NCBI GenBank assembly: GCA_018813505.1
Contig: JAHJBM010000069.1
Location: 1 to 53,227, forward strand
Direction: 5' to 3'
Source: Microcaldota archaeon
GTDB lineage: Archaea > Micrarchaeota > Micrarchaeia > Anstonellales > Bilamarchaeaceae
Length of the DNA: 53,227 nucleotides
Numbering within the stretch: position 1 is the first letter of the stretch; the number at the start of each line of letters is the position of its first letter. The notes under the pieces are model-generated. The model saw only the letters and a list, made by a program, of their open reading frames with translations, did no database searches and was not told the DNA's origin. The translations under genes and the position numbers were made by a program. This document shows, in pieces, positions 1 through 8,385 of this stretch.

Positions 1-240
1 GAACGTGCAAAAAAGGACATAGAAAAACTTGAACGTATCATCGCATTTCTAAAACATGAAGGCCTTGACAGTCAATACTCAGAAGTTATGGGATTCATAG
101 AGAACTATTATTCAGATGCCAAGCATTTCTATAGTCAGGGTGATCATTTTACGGCTTTTGGCGCAGCAAACTATGCATATGGTTTTGCAGATGCAATACT
201 TGTAATAGAGGGTAAAAAAGATGAGCAAACTGTCTTTTGA
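1..240 (+). CDS. DUF357-like protein, 3' part only
   Basis: The reading frame is open from the first base of the window to a TGA at 238-240, giving 79 residues, so the start lies upstream. It is not in the ORF track. The translation is a helical protein containing YYSDAKHFYSQGDHFTAFGA followed by an ANYAYGFADA motif. These resemble the archaeal DUF357 family, whose members end in a run like Y-x-x-A-x-x-F-x-x-G-D-x-x-x-A-F-x-A-x-N-Y-A-x-G. The function of that family is not known to me. The gene overlaps the start of ksgA by 20 nt, so the two are probably co-transcribed and translationally coupled. Family recognition is from memory of the motif. Confidence 0.7.
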   Translation, partial: ERAKKDIEKLERIIAFLKHEGLDSQYSEVMGFIENYYSDAKHFYSQGDHFTAFGAANYAYGFADAILVIEGKKDEQTVF

Positions 241-976
241 TCCTATCAAGCGAATGGGCCAATGTTTCTTACAGGACAAGAATATTCTTGAGCTTGAGGC
301 AAAACTCGCAAACCCGAAACACAAGACCGTTCTTGAGATAGGGCCTGGTGATGGAAGGCTTACTGAGGTGTTGCTCAGACACAAACCAAAAAAGATATTT
401 GCAGTGGAAAAGGATTATCGGTTTATTCATCTTCTGAAAAAAAAGTTTGCAAATGCGCCTGTTGAAATTATCGAAGGTGATATTCTCAAGATAAAAATTC
501 CAGAAGTTGATATCGTCATAGGCAATATCCCATATTATATTTCTTCTGATATCATTTTCACTATTAAGGATTCTAATTTTGAGCATGCTGTGTTGATGGT
601 GCAAAAGGAATTTGCACAAAAAATGGTGGCAGAAAAAAACAAGAGCAATTATGGTCGCCTTAGTGTTACTTCACAAATCCATTTTGATATCAAGCTGAAG
701 CACATTGTGCCAAGGCATCTTTTTGTGCCAATACCACAGGTTGATTCGGCAATCATCATTCTCAAGCCAACAAAGGCATCAATTACACAATTCGATGAAA
801 ATGTCATTCGTTATATTTTCCAGCACAAAAACCAAACCGTGCGAAATGCCCTTCTGCATTCGAAATTCTTTGAAAAGTATGAACTCGATGTTCTTGGTAA
901 GTTTGCAAAGCGCAAAGGAAGGACACTTTCGAAGACAGAGTGTCTTGAGATTTCAAAACTTCTTTCAAGTGTATGA
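221..976 (+). CDS. ksgA: Ribosomal RNA small subunit adenine dimethyltransferase KsgA/Dim1
   Basis: This SAM-dependent methyltransferase dimethylates two adjacent adenines in the 3' hairpin of 16S rRNA during small-subunit maturation. At 251 residues it has the usual archaeal length. Visible motifs are GQCFL near residue 13, the SAM-binding loop EIGPGDG (39-45), an acidic residue after strand 2 (AVEKD), EGDILK (motif for adenine recognition) and the catalytic N-I-P-Y-Y (102-106). The C-terminal half has the PRHLFVPIPQVDSAI segment typical of the family. The start at 221 is preceded by GAGGG and overlaps the upstream DUF357-like gene. Nothing is missing, so this is probably an active enzyme. 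Confidence 0.96.
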   Translation: MSKLSFDPIKRMGQCFLQDKNILELEAKLANPKHKTVLEIGPGDGRLTEVLLRHKPKKIFAVEKDYRFIHLLKKKFANAPVEIIEGDILKIKIPEVDIVIGNIPYYISSDIIFTIKDSNFEHAVLMVQKEFAQKMVAEKNKSNYGRLSVTSQIHFDIKLKHIVPRHLFVPIPQVDSAIIILKPTKASITQFDENVIRYIFQHKNQTVRNALLHSKFFEKYELDVLGKFAKRKGRTLSKTECLEISKLLSSV

Positions 977-1043
977 TTCAATATATGTATAATCTTGTCC
1001 GATGCTCCTGAGAATGTTTAAAAAACTTAATCATGTTAGCAGT

Positions 1044-1415
1044 ATGAGTGGTATGATGGTAAAAAGCATAAAAGAATTTCAGGATGAGTTGGGTGTCTTA
1101 AGGAAAGAGATGTATAATTATGGCGAAACAGCCGATGCTGAACTTGTGGCGAGTTGGCTTGACAGGCTGGTAATCTCTCTCGATAAACTATGTAATAATC
1201 TGGATTTGATGTCAGTAGGTGCTGATGTGATGTCAGAATGCTGCTGTGGTGGAAGCCCGTGCGATATACCGGCAAAATCATCTGCAAAAAAACACGTAAA
1301 AGTTGCTCATGCAAAAAAGCCAGTTCATGCTAAACATGCAAAGAAACCAGCAAAGGCGGTACATGCAAAAAAGAAAAACGTTCATGCAAAGAAAAAGCCA
1401 AAAAGAAGAAGATAG
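1044..1415 (+). CDS. Hypothetical helical protein with lysine/histidine/alanine-rich basic tail
   Basis: No family recognised. The ORF track begins at 1002, but a TATA-like GTTTAAAAAACTTAA at 1016-1030 lies about 20-25 nt before the ATG at 1044, fitting a leaderless start there (MSGMMVKSIKEF). About 60 residues are predicted helical, followed by a cysteine cluster (SECCCGGSPC). The last 45 residues consist of repeated HAKKP/AKK units ending in RRR, resembling histone H1-type C-terminal tails. Such tails usually bind nucleic acid non-specifically, so a DNA- or RNA-associated role is a reasonable guess but only inference. A second protein in the window (18966-19670) ends in a similar basic tail without sequence identity elsewhere. 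Confidence 0.75.
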   Translation: MSGMMVKSIKEFQDELGVLRKEMYNYGETADAELVASWLDRLVISLDKLCNNLDLMSVGADVMSECCCGGSPCDIPAKSSAKKHVKVAHAKKPVHAKHAKKPAKAVHAKKKNVHAKKKPKRRR

Positions 1416-1481
1416 TGGTTGCATTATAATCCATAATCAAAGCAACTGATTTTTATTCTTTTTTGATTTATTCTTTATTTG

Positions 1482-2657
1482 ATGAAGCCGAATCATAAAA
1501 TAGCATTGCTTGTCTCGCTTCCATTTGCAGGGCTACTTTTGATACTTGCAATTCTATCGGTATATCTATTCTTTGAAAACAGTTCACTTAGTGAAAATCT
1601 CAGGAATAATGTCAGCACTGTAAACAGCCTTAACTCGCAGCTGGCAGATGCACATACCGAAATATCAGAACTAAACTCAGATCTCCAGAGCACAAGCAAT
1701 GAACTTGCTGAAACAAAATTCATCCTTTCCAATACTAGTGAAGAACTTGATAAAACCCGGGACGCGCTTTTGCAGGCAAGCTCAGAACTTAATGATACTC
1801 ATTTGCAGCTGGAGGAAGCTACTGAGCTGCTGGATGAAACAAAGACCGAATTCCTTCAGTTGAAAACAGAACTTTATGGGATTGAGGAATCCATCAATGA
1901 CTCAGTTCAATGGTTCAGCGATAATGCTTTCCTGCCATCAATACCATTGCTCAACGGCTTTTTCAGCAGGACAACCTCCAAATGCATAGAAAACAATCAG
2001 CTTAACATGGGCTGCGTTCCGTTTGTAATGGAAGATCGTTTGAATTTCAGATATCTATTTGAAAATCCAGACAGACTCTATTCAATTATAGACATGGTTG
2101 ATCATGAGGGCGGGGATTGCGAGGATTTTTCATTGTTTTTCAAGGCATATCTGAACACCCTGAGAAAAGATTATCCTGATATCAAATTGGAGGCATGGGA
2201 TAGGAGCCCTGGCGAGCAGTATGTTGTGTATGAAAAGTCGGGTACATCCTGGTATTATGAAGCCACTCCACACGATCTTGGTTCGCTTGATGATTTTACA
2301 CCATATGTTATCTGCTACAATACCGCATATTATGATGGCATAAACAGGCAAGGTCATTGTATTGTCGCGCTCTCAAGAAATGAATTGTTAACAGGGAATG
2401 ACATGACAAAACTAAATGGCGCACCAGCATTTGAACCACAGAACGGTATGTTCATGGGTACTGTGGGGACAAATTTCTATATTTGCGCAGAAGGCGAGAC
2501 TGGTTGTGATAATGATCTAAATAGTATTGTTTTTGTAATTTCAGATGACGACCTTTACCAGTTTATTGACAGCAAATGGAGATATTACAAGGATTATCAA
2601 AAAACGACTTCCGAGATGCGGATGAATATAGATAATATGATTGAAAGTTTTAACTAA
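1482..2657 (+). CDS. Membrane-anchored coiled-coil protein with transglutaminase-like domain
   Basis: An N-terminal membrane segment (about residues 7-30, LLVSLPFAGLLLILAILSVY) is followed by roughly 95 residues of heptad-rich coiled coil (repeats such as SELNSDLQSTSNELAETK). The C-terminal domain is exported or surface-exposed and contains GGDCEDFSLFFKAYL near residue 213, the nucleophile motif of transglutaminase-like cysteine peptidases. The position where the family usually has His (G-H-A-W-V) reads GEQYVV here, and the later WYYEATPHD takes the place of W-x-x-x-D-P-T. The catalytic triad may therefore be rearranged or lost. The track start is a TTG; the ATG three bases later (1482) is more likely. 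Processing of surface proteins or envelope anchoring is plausible but unproven. Confidence 0.85.
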   Translation: MKPNHKIALLVSLPFAGLLLILAILSVYLFFENSSLSENLRNNVSTVNSLNSQLADAHTEISELNSDLQSTSNELAETKFILSNTSEELDKTRDALLQASSELNDTHLQLEEATELLDETKTEFLQLKTELYGIEESINDSVQWFSDNAFLPSIPLLNGFFSRTTSKCIENNQLNMGCVPFVMEDRLNFRYLFENPDRLYSIIDMVDHEGGDCEDFSLFFKAYLNTLRKDYPDIKLEAWDRSPGEQYVVYEKSGTSWYYEATPHDLGSLDDFTPYVICYNTAYYDGINRQGHCIVALSRNELLTGNDMTKLNGAPAFEPQNGMFMGTVGTNFYICAEGETGCDNDLNSIVFVISDDDLYQFIDSKWRYYKDYQKTTSEMRMNIDNMIESFN

Positions 2658-2720
2658 CTCTGCCTTTAGATTCTGAGTTTGGGGGTGAATTGTCGTTCAA
2701 TCAGAAGTCGAATGAGCAAA

Positions 2721-3557
2721 TCACATAAAGCTTCTCGAAAAAACCTCTAATACGTTTGCATAAAACATTGTAGCATACGAACCAACCAGATTCAATACTT
2801 TTTTTGTTTCAGGGCCAATTGTCCCTGATGGCATATTTACGAATTCCAGTGTTTCTTCCATAGTCGGAATTCTTATCAATTTCTGTTCAAGCAATTCAAA
2901 ATCAGGTATTTCTTCTATTAATCCTCCAAGATCTAATCTGTATATTTTCGGAACAATATCCGAAATCGAGTTTATCAGCAAATCTGGATTGCCACCATTA
3001 TTTGGTAGAATATAGCCCGCTTGTACGGGAAATGCCGGTAACAAGTCACAATCAATAGTTGTAGCGATTTCGCAACCTGCTATTTTATCAGTAAGATATC
3101 GATATTCTTTATGCACAAATTGCAAATGATTTCTCATTCCTAATGTTTTTGTATCGGTCATTTTAGTTGCAGTCATATGGTTTGAACAGTCAACATCACT
3201 CACGTTTTTCGGTTCATTTCCATCATAATTGCGATATTCATCGCTATGTTGATCGTAACATATTTTCAATTTTATTCGTGGATCCAAGGTGAAGAAAAAG
3301 CTTTCACCATGTCTATTCCCATCTCCCCAAATGTAAGCCATTCTGCCTCTCAGAAAGAACAATTCCATATTTCTTCTATCTGGCTCTTCTGATAATGCTT
3401 TAAATCTACACTTTCGCAAACCTGGCATTTCTTTGAATTTTGCTATTAGTACTTTGTTTGATTGTGTAGGTGCAAATACCACTTCAAGAACCATACCATA
3501 ACAATAGTATGATGTTGTTTTAAATGTTTCCATGTGTACAGCAATAGGCTGTCGCAT
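2721..3557 (-). CDS. Arginase-fold (ureohydrolase/UPF0489-like) protein, function uncertain
   Basis: This 278-residue protein has no clear named family. Three segments in the right order resemble the metal-binding motifs of the arginase/ureohydrolase fold: WGDGNRHGES (compare GGDHS), CYDQHSDEYRN (compare D-A-H-x-D) and TIDCDLLPAF (compare D-x-D-x-x-D-P). The UPF0489 group of arginase-related proteins has similarly degenerate motifs. No signal peptide or membrane segment is visible, so it is probably cytoplasmic. The ATG at 3557 gives the full length; ATG 3533 is an alternative. It lies downstream of dnaJ on the same strand but 115 nt away. A hydrolase acting on a guanidino or amide group is possible, but the match is motif-level only. 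Confidence 0.6.
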   Translation of the reverse strand: MRQPIAVHMETFKTTSYYCYGMVLEVVFAPTQSNKVLIAKFKEMPGLRKCRFKALSEEPDRRNMELFFLRGRMAYIWGDGNRHGESFFFTLDPRIKLKICYDQHSDEYRNYDGNEPKNVSDVDCSNHMTATKMTDTKTLGMRNHLQFVHKEYRYLTDKIAGCEIATTIDCDLLPAFPVQAGYILPNNGGNPDLLINSISDIVPKIYRLDLGGLIEEIPDFELLEQKLIRIPTMEETLEFVNMPSGTIGPETKKVLNLVGSYATMFYANVLEVFSRSFM

Positions 3558-3672
3558 GACTTTTCAGAGTGTATGTATTGTTAGCTTGCTCAAAAAATGA
3601 TCGCGATCTAACCAGTCTAATTATAGGTGTGAAGTGCATCTATCTACACTCAATAAAAACGGCAAAATCGAG

Positions 3673-4791
3673 CTAAAACAACTCATCAAGGATTCCTTTT
3701 TTCTTTCCTTGTTCTTTTTCAAGTTCTTTTAACAGTTCCCGCTCTTTTTTGCTGGTCTTTTTCGGAACATTGACAATAACCCTAACCATTTCATCTCCTT
3801 TTCCGTTTCCTTGGAGATGTGGAATCCCCTCGTTCCTCAACCTGATTAGCGTATGTGATTCTGTGCCTGGAGATACATCCATATCCACTTTTCCAAATAA
3901 TGTTGGGACTCTTACCTTACCGCCTAGCACTGCTGTTGAATATGTTATGGGCACTTCTATCACAATATCATCTTTAACCCGTTTGAAAAGTTTATGGTGA
4001 TTTATATGGACTCTGATAAAAAGCTCGCCATTGCCATCTTTTCCATACTGTCCTAGCCCGCTATAACGTACTATCATCCCATCCTGAATTCCTGCAGGTA
4101 TGTCAACACTGACTTTTTCTTTGGTTGCTGTTCTCTTCGATCCTCTGCACAAATTGCATAATTTTTCAAATTGTACCCCTTCTCCATGGCATCTATTACA
4201 TGCAGTGACCGTGTAAAATGACATAGGACCAAGTCGCTTTGCCTGTTGCACCTGTCCTTGTCCATTACAATTACCGCATCTTGTTTTTTTGCTTCCTGGT
4301 TCGGCTCCGGTTCCGCTGCATTTGTTGCAGGCAATGTGCCTGTTATACGAGATGTCCTTTTTTACTCCTTTTGCGGCATCTTCAAGTTCTATATTCATCT
4401 CTAATTCTATGTCCTCTCCATATTCTGCGCGTCTTCCTCTTGCATGAGATCCGCGGAACATTTGGCCAAACATACCCTCGAATGGTGTTCCCGACATGTT
4501 GCCGAATATGTCTTCAAAATCCCTGAAATTAGCATTTCTGAATATGTCCTCGCGTGTATACATCTGGTCAAATCCCGCATGGCCATATTGGTCATATTGA
4601 GCTTTTTTCTTTTCATCACTAAGAACTGCGTATGCCTCACTTATTTCTTTAAATTTTTCAGTAGCAGAAGAGTCGCTGTTGCGATCAGGATGATACTGCA
4701 TGGCAAGTTTGCGGTATGCTTTTTTTATATCAGCACTACCAGCACCTTTGCTAAGGCCGAGAATTTCGTAATAGTCACTTTTCGCTACCAT
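3673..4791 (-). CDS. dnaJ: Chaperone DnaJ (Hsp40, type I)
   Basis: Full-length co-chaperone of 372 residues that delivers unfolded substrates to DnaK and stimulates its ATPase. Domains in order: J domain (about 5-68) with the essential HPD in YHPDRN (34-36); a Gly/Phe-rich linker (GNMSGTPFEGMFGQMF); four CxxCxGxG-type zinc-finger repeats (CNKCSGTG, CGNCNGQG, CNRCHGEG, CNLCRGSK, the last degenerate in its glycines); and the C-terminal substrate-binding domains ending in EELF-like residues. It is the last gene of the minus-strand chaperone locus, 145 nt after the small J protein. It appears to have its own promoter (TTATTTATG around 4911-4920) and a structured leader. Archaeal DnaK systems are generally regarded as acquired from bacteria. 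Confidence 0.97.
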   Translation of the reverse strand: MVAKSDYYEILGLSKGAGSADIKKAYRKLAMQYHPDRNSDSSATEKFKEISEAYAVLSDEKKKAQYDQYGHAGFDQMYTREDIFRNANFRDFEDIFGNMSGTPFEGMFGQMFRGSHARGRRAEYGEDIELEMNIELEDAAKGVKKDISYNRHIACNKCSGTGAEPGSKKTRCGNCNGQGQVQQAKRLGPMSFYTVTACNRCHGEGVQFEKLCNLCRGSKRTATKEKVSVDIPAGIQDGMIVRYSGLGQYGKDGNGELFIRVHINHHKLFKRVKDDIVIEVPITYSTAVLGGKVRVPTLFGKVDMDVSPGTESHTLIRLRNEGIPHLQGNGKGDEMVRVIVNVPKKTSKKERELLKELEKEQGKKKGILDELF

Positions 4792-4852
4792 ACTATTTTA
4801 CTCCTATATTCTCCTTATTTCTGTTTACGTCGCCTTTCCACAGTATTCTTAT

Positions 4853-4888
4853 CTGGCATTGTATTCTATTTCACTTATGCAATGCCAG
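4853..4888 (-). promoter_or_regulatory. Inverted repeat in the dnaJ leader
   Basis: CTGGCATTG and CAATGCCAG form a perfect 9-bp inverted repeat around an 18-nt AT-rich loop, 62-97 nt before the dnaJ start. It lies between the likely TATA box (minus-strand GGTTATTTATGCG, near 4911-4923) and the start codon, so it would be in the 5' untranslated mRNA. It could be an mRNA structure, possibly temperature-responsive, or an operator. Only the inverted repeat itself is observed. Confidence 0.5.
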
Positions 4889-4936
4889 CAGACTGGACAA
4901 ACTCAGTCCATCGCATAAATAACCATTCTGCATTCA

Positions 4937-5227
4937 TCAGACATACATGGTCTTATTCTCATCTTCCATTTTGCTCCATATATCCATTACATGGCCTTCC
5001 CATGTTTTTGGTCTGCTGTTCATCTGCATCTGTTTTGCACTTTCTGGATTTGTCAATATCATATATGCCTCGTTTATTTCCTTGAATTTTTCAGAAGCCG
5101 AAGGATTGCTGTTTTTGTCAGGATGATATTGCATGGCAAGTTTTCTGTATGCCTTTTTTATTTCCTGTACATTGGCATCCTTTGAAACCCCAAGTATCCT
5201 TCGGTATTTCTTCCGTTTATCTTCCAT
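4937..5227 (-). CDS. Small J-domain protein
   Basis: A stand-alone J domain of 96 residues (99 from the GTG at 5236), with YHPDKN carrying the HPD tripeptide and helix II/III residues ([23 protein letters not shown]) nearly identical to those of the full DnaJ next door. It lacks the Gly/Phe linker, zinc fingers and substrate-binding domains. A J domain alone can stimulate the DnaK ATPase, so this probably directs DnaK to a specific partner through its short charged C-terminus ([17 protein letters not shown]). It lies between dnaK and dnaJ. The similarity to the DnaJ J domain suggests local duplication. Confidence 0.88.
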   Translation of the reverse strand: MEDKRKKYRRILGVSKDANVQEIKKAYRKLAMQYHPDKNSNPSASEKFKEINEAYMILTNPESAKQMQMNSRPKTWEGHVMDIWSKMEDENKTMYV

Positions 5228-5384
5228 CTTTTTCACATCACATGTTATCTACGTTAAACCGATCTAGTCAAACATGTTGATATTTGACTAATAGAACGCT
5301 CGATATCTCGGGTGTCAGCAGTTCGATGCCGTTCTGATAACTGGCATCATTTATTTGGACTGGTATATCAATATGTTTTCTATA

Positions 5385-7268
5385 CTATTTTTTATCGTCA
5401 TCTACCTTTTCGTATTTCCCGTCAACAACTGTTTCATCAGTTCCAGACTTTCCGTTATTATCGTTGCCTTTATGTCCAGCATTATTGTCTGGCGGTGGTG
5501 TTTCGCCACCCATGCCTGGACCTGCCTGCTTATACGCTTCAGCACCTACTTCCTGCAGTACCTTTTTTAGGTTTTCCGATTCCGTCCTGATCTTTGCAAG
5601 CTGATGCGCAAGCACTGCTTCCTCAAGCTTCTTTTTTGCACTATCAAGCTTGTCAAACTGGTCCTTTGACAGTTTATCCTTAAGTTCTTCAACAGTCTTG
5701 TTTGTTATGTATATCAGAGATTCTGCCTCGTTTTTAGCAGTTGCAAGGTCAAGTGCCTCCTTGTCTTTTTCTGCATATTTCTCTGCTTCGCCCATCTTCT
5801 CCTTTATGTCATCATCAGACATTTTTAATGGGGAAGTGACCCTCATATTTTGTTCCTTGTTTGTTGCTTTATCCTTTGCACTTACATTCAATATGCCATT
5901 TGCATCTATGTCAAACGTAACCTCTACCTGAGGAACTCCTCTTGGTGCGGGTGGTATGCCCACCATAGTGAATTTACCGAGAGATACATTATCGTTTGCC
6001 ATTGCCCGTTCTCCTTGCAGGATGTGGATATCCACTGCGGTTTGCATATCTGCAGCTGTTGAAAACGTTTGGGTTTTCTTTGTTGGTATTGTCGTGTTTC
6101 TTTCTATTAGTTTTGTAGAAACCCCTCCAAGGGTTTCAAGTCCAAGCGACAATGGAGTAACGTCCAGAAGAAGTATATCCTTAACGTCACCGGATAAAAC
6201 TCCTGCCTGTATTGCAGCGCCCATTGCCACACATTCCATTGGGTCAATACCCCGTTCAACATTCTTACCAGCAGTGTCTTCGACAAACTTCTGTACTATC
6301 GGCATTCTTGTTGGTCCACCAACCATGATAATTTTGTTTATTCCTGACGGTGTCAATTTTGCATCTTTGAGTGCCTGTTCAAGGGGGCCGCGGCATCTTT
6401 CTATTACTGGTCTTAAAAGATCCTCGAGTTTTGCCCTTGTCAGTTTGTGTACAAAGTGTTTTGGCTGGTTGTTCACTGATGCAAGGAAAGGTAAGTTAAT
6501 CTGAGTTTCCAAAGTTGTTGATAATTCAATCTTGGCCTTTTCTGCTGCTTCCAACAGTCTTTCGTGTGCTTGTTTATCCTTTGAAATATCAACTCCGCTC
6601 TCTTTTCTGAACTGGTCTGTAAGATATTCTGCGATTATCGCATCCATATCTCTTCCACCAAGTTGTGTGTCTCCGCTTGTGGATTTCACTTCAAATACCC
6701 CACCACCAAAATCCATGATGGTTACATCGAGCGTTCCTCCACCTAGGTCAAATACAAGTATTTTCATTTCCTGGTCTGATTTGTCAAGACCATATGCAAG
6801 GCATGCTGCCGTTGGTTCGTTTACAAGTCTTACTATCTCCAGTCCTGCGATTTTTCCTGCATCTATTGTTGCCTGCCTTTGGTTGTCATTGAAATATGCC
6901 GGTACAGTTACTACTGCTTTCTCTACTTTTTCTCCAAGGAACTCTTCAGTGTCTTTTCTTATTTTTTGCAGAATATATGCAGAAAGATCCTGTGGCGAAT
7001 ATTCTTTTCCAAATATTTTGTATTTCTCTTTTGTTCCCATCTTCCTTTTGAATCCGGTTACTGTTCCCTCAGAGTTTGTTACTGCCTGTCTTCTTGCAGG
7101 TTCGCCTATGATTCTTGTTCCATCTGGCATAAACGCCACAACACTTGGAAATGCCTTACCATATTGTGTAATTCCTTCAGTACTTGCGATTATTTTTGGT
7201 CTTCCTGCCTCAAGAAATGCAGCTGCCGAATTAGATGTTCCCAAATCAATACCAATTATTTTGCTCAT
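5385..7268 (-). CDS. dnaK: Chaperone DnaK (Hsp70)
   Basis: ATP-dependent Hsp70 chaperone of 627 residues. The N-terminal ATPase domain shows [10 protein letters not shown], the phosphate-2 motif [15 protein letters not shown] and the adenosine motif [14 protein letters not shown]. It is followed by the [14 protein letters not shown] linker region, the beta-sandwich substrate-binding domain ([20 protein letters not shown]) and the helical lid. The C-terminus is Gly/Asn/Asp-rich and lacks a cytosolic EEVD. The start ATG overlaps the grpE stop (ATGA, 7265-7268), and the Shine-Dalgarno GGTGAT lies 5 nt before it, inside the end of grpE, which indicates translational coupling. It works with the GrpE and DnaJ proteins encoded alongside. 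Confidence 0.98.
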   Translation of the reverse strand: MSKIIGIDLGTSNSAAAFLEAGRPKIIASTEGITQYGKAFPSVVAFMPDGTRIIGEPARRQAVTNSEGTVTGFKRKMGTKEKYKIFGKEYSPQDLSAYILQKIRKDTEEFLGEKVEKAVVTVPAYFNDNQRQATIDAGKIAGLEIVRLVNEPTAACLAYGLDKSDQEMKILVFDLGGGTLDVTIMDFGGGVFEVKSTSGDTQLGGRDMDAIIAEYLTDQFRKESGVDISKDKQAHERLLEAAEKAKIELSTTLETQINLPFLASVNNQPKHFVHKLTRAKLEDLLRPVIERCRGPLEQALKDAKLTPSGINKIIMVGGPTRMPIVQKFVEDTAGKNVERGIDPMECVAMGAAIQAGVLSGDVKDILLLDVTPLSLGLETLGGVSTKLIERNTTIPTKKTQTFSTAADMQTAVDIHILQGERAMANDNVSLGKFTMVGIPPAPRGVPQVEVTFDIDANGILNVSAKDKATNKEQNMRVTSPLKMSDDDIKEKMGEAEKYAEKDKEALDLATAKNEAESLIYITNKTVEELKDKLSKDQFDKLDSAKKKLEEAVLAHQLAKIRTESENLKKVLQEVGAEAYKQAGPGMGGETPPPDNNAGHKGNDNNGKSGTDETVVDGKYEKVDDDKK

Positions 7269-7783
7269 ATCTTATCACCTTTTTTTCCTACGACAACTTT
7301 TGCGTGTCTAAGGATTTTTCCTTTGAATAAATATCCTTTTTGTACAACCTCTATTATCTTGCCGTCTTCTCCAATTTCCTGTCTTATTGCGTCGTGTCTG
7401 TAAGGATCGAATTGATGGCCTTCTACATCCATTTCCTGCACCCCTTCGTTTTTCAGAATATCAAGAATTTTCGAATATATTAGTTCCATTCCTCGCTTGA
7501 ACTCTGGGTCTGCATTATGTGCATGTTGAAGCGCAATTTCGAATTCATCTGCTATGGGGAGGATTTTTACCAGTACCTCTGCACCTGAATTTTGTCTGAT
7601 ATTATCATTTTCTTTTAACATTCTTTTCTTGTAATTCTCGAAATCTGCCTGAAGTCTCATAATTCTTTCTTCAAGCTCATCAGCCTTTTTCTTCTTGCTT
7701 TCAAGCATTTCGATATGTTGATGTTCCATGAGTTTTTTTTCTTCATGCTCGGGCAGACTCTGTTTTTCGTCGGTTCCAAGCAT
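7265..7783 (-). CDS. grpE: Nucleotide exchange factor GrpE
   Basis: Dimeric co-chaperone that releases ADP from DnaK. The N-terminus is a charged coiled coil ([27 protein letters not shown]) with the family motif F-x-N-Y-K-K-R. The C-terminal beta domain contains [20 protein letters not shown] and [16 protein letters not shown], matching the GrpE signature. The first ATG is at 7783, but no ribosome binding site precedes it. The frame stays open upstream to a TAA at 7838-7840, which overlaps a perfect AAGGTGAT. Translation may therefore begin at an ACG (7826-7828) just after that site, adding 15 charged residues. It is the first gene of the chaperone operon. Confidence 0.95.
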   Translation of the reverse strand: MLGTDEKQSLPEHEEKKLMEHQHIEMLESKKKKADELEERIMRLQADFENYKKRMLKENDNIRQNSGAEVLVKILPIADEFEIALQHAHNADPEFKRGMELIYSKILDILKNEGVQEMDVEGHQFDPYRHDAIRQEIGEDGKIIEVVQKGYLFKGKILRHAKVVVGKKGDKI

Positions 7784-7874
7784 CTGCGGTTCTTCGTGTT
7801 TTGGATCATGTTTTGTATCTTTTGTCGTAAAATCACCTTATTTCGCTGTATTCATCAATATTTTATCCATTACA

Positions 7875-7887
7875 GTTAAATTTTAAC
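7875..7887. promoter_or_regulatory. Palindrome in the divergent grpE / winged-helix promoter region
   Basis: GTTAAATTTTAAC is a perfect 6+1+6 inverted repeat in the 100-nt AT-rich spacer between the grpE ribosome binding site and the divergently transcribed winged-helix gene. The TATA box of the winged-helix gene (TTTTTAAATATTAG, about 7910-7923) lies 25 nt before its ATG. The palindrome is placed where a dimeric winged-helix repressor could cover both promoters. Operator function is inferred from position and symmetry only. Confidence 0.4.
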
Positions 7888-7941
7888 AAATTGTTTAATA
7901 TTAGTAAGGATTTTTAAATATTAGCCTTAAGTTAATAGCAT

Positions 7942-8349
7942 ATGGAAAGAAACCGACGCTATCGACGCCAGATCATCATATGTGAGATAACTATGCCAGT
8001 TGAAGATGACTATTCTGCAGAGATCGATTGGATGTATCAATGCCTTGGTCTTGGTGATGAACGTGATATTGTCGGTAGCTTGATCTTCAGGGAAATCCTA
8101 ATTGCGAACCGGGAAGAGCGCGGTATCTCCTCCAGGGAACTTATGTTTAAATGCAACGTTACTCAGGCGGCCGTTGTTTATCATCTTAATCTGTTTATGC
8201 GAACCGGACTTTTAGTGAAAGAGGGGCGCATTTATTATCTCAGGGCAAAAAACCTTGAGCGAACATTGGAAGAGATTGAAAATGATCTTGCCAGGCGTTT
8301 TGATATTTTGAAAAGAATCGGGCGAAAGATAGATGAAGGTTTTCAATAG
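7942..8349 (+). CDS. ArsR-like winged-helix transcriptional regulator, candidate heat-shock regulator
   Basis: This 135-residue protein has a central winged helix: helices around GSLIFREILIANREERGISSRELM, recognition helix FKCNVTQAAVVYHLNLFMRTGLL, wing VKEGRIYYLRAKN. A helical C-terminus with ERTLEEIENDLARRFDILKR could be a dimerisation region. It is divergent from grpE-dnaK-J-dnaJ. In Euryarchaeota, ArsR-type proteins such as Phr and HSR1 repress heat-shock genes, so the same role is likely here, though the sequence is not obviously orthologous to either. The ATG lies 25 nt after TTTTTAAATA, so the mRNA is probably leaderless. Regulation of the chaperone locus is inferred from gene order. 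Confidence 0.85.
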   Translation: MERNRRYRRQIIICEITMPVEDDYSAEIDWMYQCLGLGDERDIVGSLIFREILIANREERGISSRELMFKCNVTQAAVVYHLNLFMRTGLLVKEGRIYYLRAKNLERTLEEIENDLARRFDILKRIGRKIDEGFQ

Positions 8350-8385
8350 TTTTACTACCAACATCACATTCTATTCACGATTCAA

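Noticed and set aside
4444-5085. Plus-strand ORF opposite dnaJ and the small J protein (213 codons)
   Set aside because: Antisense shadow of clear J-domain genes; composition is that of reverse-complemented coding DNA.
6532-7311. Plus-strand ORF opposite dnaK (259 codons)
   Set aside because: Shadow of the conserved dnaK reading frame, no supporting signals.
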